From Mucilaginibacter pallidiroseus (GTDB taxonomy: Bacteria; Bacteroidota; Bacteroidia; Sphingobacteriales; Sphingobacteriaceae): a stretch of 64,000 nt of DNA. A program made the position numbers and the translations under genes. The notes under the pieces were generated by a model, which did no database searches, had not been told where the DNA came from, and worked only from the letters and a program-made list of their open reading frames with translations. Below are positions 61,947-64,000 of the stretch, piece after piece. Each line of letters starts with the position of its first letter. Within the stretch, counting starts at the first letter, position 1. The stretch spans positions 248,001 through 312,000 of the forward strand of contig NZ_VOEJ01000002.1 of NCBI RefSeq assembly GCF_007846085.1, read 5' to 3'.

Positions 61947-62186
61947 ATGCGCGGCGGCCCTAAAAGTGAAATAGATTTGTTTGTAATAGACACAGTTAAG
62001 AAGCTGCGTCTTGAAAACAAAATGAGTCAAGCAGTTCTCTCTATTAAGTTAAATGTTTCGGATGCTTTCATAGGACAAATTGAAAATCCAAAAAACAGGA
62101 GTAAATACAGCATTGAGCAATTAAACAAGTTAGCAGCAATATTTAATTGTTCCCCAAAGGATTTTTTACCTAACAAACCAATTTAG
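61947..62186 (+). CDS. XRE-family helix-turn-helix regulator
   Basis: From the ATG at 61947 the product is 79 residues (MRGGPKSEIDLFVIDTVKKLR). The HTH lies at SQAVLSIKLNVSDAFIGQIEN, with IEQLNKLAAIFNCSPKDFL after it, which is the Cro/CI helix order. An alternative ATG at 61929 would overlap the operator array. XRE regulators of islands often control integration or toxin genes. It probably represses its own promoter and that of the divergent gene. Confidence 0.85.
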   Translation: MRGGPKSEIDLFVIDTVKKLRLENKMSQAVLSIKLNVSDAFIGQIENPKNRSKYSIEQLNKLAAIFNCSPKDFLPNKPI

Positions 62187-62449
62187 TATTACCATCTAAA
62201 TATGGCCCATGGCTCGACTATTAATCTGTTGAGTCAATTTCGGTAATTAATTATCGGAAAAATCAAGCGTCAGGCAAAGTATAACATAGCGAGCTTTACG
62301 AAACTTGATAAGGTATTTAACTATAGTCTACGAAACTTTTAGTCTGGAATTACTATTTAACATCGCCTTGTAATTACTGTACCCCCGGATATAAATTGTT
62401 GCTTCAATCAACACCGGGGGGCGTATAGTATTAGGTAAAATAGGTTAGC
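62187..62449. other. Gap with a GC-rich inverted repeat
   Basis: No gene is visible. CCCCCGG (62382-62388) and CCGGGGG (62414-62420) form a stem separated by 25 bases. It lies downstream of the convergent genes and lacks a T-run. Confidence 0.45.
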
Positions 62450-63658
62450 TTATGCGGCTATCATCTTTTGATAAGTAAATTCAAATCCCTCTGGTATCTC
62501 TTTCCTTAAAAATTGAAATTTTGTATGCTTATTTACTTGAATGTTACTTATTTTACCCTCTGCGGTCAAAAGTTGATAATAAAAATCTTGCTTTGCAACA
62601 TCGGACATTAGCGAACACCAAGTCTCAATTTCTTGGTAATTTACAATGCAACCTGCTTTATCACGATAGCTAATGCACATCGTATCTTCGTAAGGAAACA
62701 TTTCTACCGTGTCGGTTAAATCAACTTCAATTTCAGTTGTTCCGATACTTTCAAGCTTGGCGTCAGAGCCTAAAGCTTGTTCAATCAGTTCGTCGTTTAT
62801 TTTATCGTATTGGTTAGTTGTTGAAATTATTTCTGCCATGGGTGATAACCTTGCTTTTTCCTCGGTGTGGAGTCTTTCATCGCCATTAAAAACAGATAGT
62901 AATTCGTTTAAGTCTTCTATATTCTTTGCCGAAAAATCAGTTAATGTGGCGTTGTCAAGTACCGATTGGGGCGTTGTCAACCCCTCGGCGATTGTTATTA
63001 AATCGGCTTTCATAGGTAAATCAATTGTTGGTGATTGAATGCCCAGTTGTCCATCGCTCAGGGTTAAATCTATTGATGATGAAAAATCTGATACAGCAAG
63101 CACCTCGCGATTTCCAATTGGCAGACTTGTCGGTACAGTAACGTTCAATTTCCCTAACACCTCAAACAAAAGAGCTTTTAACTCCTCAATCTCTTTTTGT
63201 TGAGAAGCAATTGTACTCTTCGTGCTATTTGGTTTTACAAACTTTGAAGTAGCGGCGCTCTTTACAATAAATCCATCTGCTGCCCACTTTTTGATGAACA
63301 GTAATTCGTCAGGGTGATAAAAGGATTTTTGTGAGGTAGCAATGTCAAACGATTGAACCATCCGATAAACATTGCTTGTATTACCGGGATAATAGTTTCT
63401 TGCCTTGGTTATAATGCCGCTATCAATCAACCTGTTGATAATAAGCGCCAGTTCACTACCCTTAATTCCAAAAAACCAGCAATGATTTTTTGAATGTACT
63501 TGGTATCCTCCATCCTTGTGGTAGTAGTTTATTTGGTGAATGATAAATTCTGCCTTCGGTTTAAATTTTATCGAAAGGTCAGCAAATAATAAATCTAAAT
63601 TTAACCCTAGTGGGGTATTTAAGACGATTTTCCCGCCCGCTTTTTGTTCTGTATTCAT
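62450..63658 (-). CDS. Hypothetical 402-residue protein with winged-helix-like N-terminus
   Basis: The N-terminal 110 residues (VLNTPLGLNLDLLFADLSIKF, then GIKGSELALIINRLIDSGIITKARNYYPGNTSNVYRM) look like a winged-helix DNA-binding fold as found in replication or regulatory proteins. A Lys-rich linker, an acidic low-complexity region (about 190-290) and a C-terminal domain of unknown type (AGCIVNYQEIETWCSLMSDVAKQDFYY) follow. No signal peptide or membrane segment. It could be a replication or maintenance protein of the element; that is inference. An inverted repeat (63695-63712) lies in its leader. Confidence 0.55.
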   Translation of the reverse strand: MNTEQKAGGKIVLNTPLGLNLDLLFADLSIKFKPKAEFIIHQINYYHKDGGYQVHSKNHCWFFGIKGSELALIINRLIDSGIITKARNYYPGNTSNVYRMVQSFDIATSQKSFYHPDELLFIKKWAADGFIVKSAATSKFVKPNSTKSTIASQQKEIEELKALLFEVLGKLNVTVPTSLPIGNREVLAVSDFSSSIDLTLSDGQLGIQSPTIDLPMKADLITIAEGLTTPQSVLDNATLTDFSAKNIEDLNELLSVFNGDERLHTEEKARLSPMAEIISTTNQYDKINDELIEQALGSDAKLESIGTTEIEVDLTDTVEMFPYEDTMCISYRDKAGCIVNYQEIETWCSLMSDVAKQDFYYQLLTAEGKISNIQVNKHTKFQFLRKEIPEGFEFTYQKMIAA

Positions 63659-64000
63659 GTCTGTTTAATATTATCTTTTCCTACTAATCCGTTACTTGAT
63701 TATTAAATCAAGCAAGCTCCCACGTTAATATAAACACCGTATTAAAAACTTTATAAGTAATTTAAATTCAGCTAATTGTATTATTTTGTGTAAACCCTTT
63801 TAAGCAAAAATAATCCGAAAATCCCCAAAGTCAAGTTTTTTTTCAAATAAATAAAGACGACAATGATAGCGGGGAGGGGCGGTGGATGAATACCTTAAAA
63901 CCTCTGATTAAACCCTTTTGAAAACCATCACATATATAGTTTACAGTAAATAGTAATAGAAATAATAATTAATATTAAGTATTATATGAGGAGGTTATGT
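63659..64000. other. AT-rich leader region with an inverted repeat
   Basis: No gene is visible. CTTGATT (63695-63701) and AATCAAG (63706-63712) form a 7-bp inverted repeat with a 4-base spacer, 37 bases upstream of the 402-residue protein's start. The rest is AT-rich with a poly-T run near 63840. Confidence 0.4.

Larger units (their letters stand above)
55152..64000. mobile_element. Putative integrated genomic island (left end only)
   Basis: From the 5' edge of tRNA-Val to the window end the sequence is visibly more AT-rich and less dense. It holds a tyrosine integrase, a decayed serine recombinase, an XRE regulator and mostly unrecognised genes. No conjugation genes are seen in this part. 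The far end and any duplicate of the tRNA segment lie outside the window. The element type (ICE, prophage or island) cannot be decided. Confidence 0.65.

Noticed and set aside
62382-62420. Rho-independent terminator
   Set aside because: The GC-rich stem has no T-run on either strand, so it is recorded only as an inverted repeat.

Overview
The window looks like the chromosome of a Bacteroidota member, most likely a Sphingobacteriaceae such as Mucilaginibacter or Pedobacter. That placement is inference from gene content: DUF2480/DUF3108/DUF3109 proteins, a RemB-like gliding protein, TonB-plug proteins, the split LptC/OstA envelope set, BlaI-M56 pairs and no Shine-Dalgarno preference. No rRNA is present and the only tRNA is tRNA-Val(TAC). 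I see no CRISPR array and no insertion sequence.

Positions 1-54936 are ordinary chromosomal backbone, densely packed on both strands. From the left it holds: envelope biogenesis (lptC, PpiD- and SurA-like prolyl isomerases, an OstA-like protein); GDP-mannose dehydratase and a RemB/Wzi-like outer-membrane protein; tilS; the house-cleaning NTP pyrophosphatase; MoxR ATPase; cysS; a nuclease-fold protein, two tandem rhomboid proteases and mutL; an amidohydrolase overlapping a beta-lactamase-fold hydrolase; serS, rsmI and lnt; a BadF-type sugar kinase overlapping a response regulator; a complete RND efflux operon; an M61 peptidase; a small membrane protein with a PAS protein; a BlaI/M56-TonB-plug sensor pair beside an MBL/beta-CASP nuclease; an MBOAT O-acyltransferase with an SGNH-like partner; two more SGNH hydrolases overlapping lipB, and a phosphopantetheinyl transferase; dcd; a large TonB-plug protein; and clpS. 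Intergenic repeats include four REP-like palindromes of about 73-86 bp (27.5 and 29.8-30.1 kb) and a pair of 83-bp direct repeats (7.7-7.9 kb).

From tRNA-Val (55074-55151) to the right edge the sequence becomes AT-rich and loosely packed, with mobile-element features: a tyrosine integrase directly on the 5' side of the tRNA, a decayed serine recombinase, an XRE regulator with a nearby operator-like repeat array, an N-formylglutamate amidohydrolase-like gene, small hypothetical genes and a winged-helix-like 402-residue protein. The right end of this island lies outside the window.

The most interesting content is a four-gene operon in the island (59593 to 56824, minus strand). It encodes a lipoprotein, a 429-residue protein combining a STAS-like segment with a degenerate GHKL ATPase fold, a small DUF4325/STAS-like protein, and a single-pass membrane protein. 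The genes are 21 bp, 2 bp and -1 bp apart. The layout recalls a partner-switching (SpoIIAA/SpoIIAB-like) module coupled to membrane outputs. It is a candidate undescribed signalling or defence cassette; its function is not shown by the sequence.
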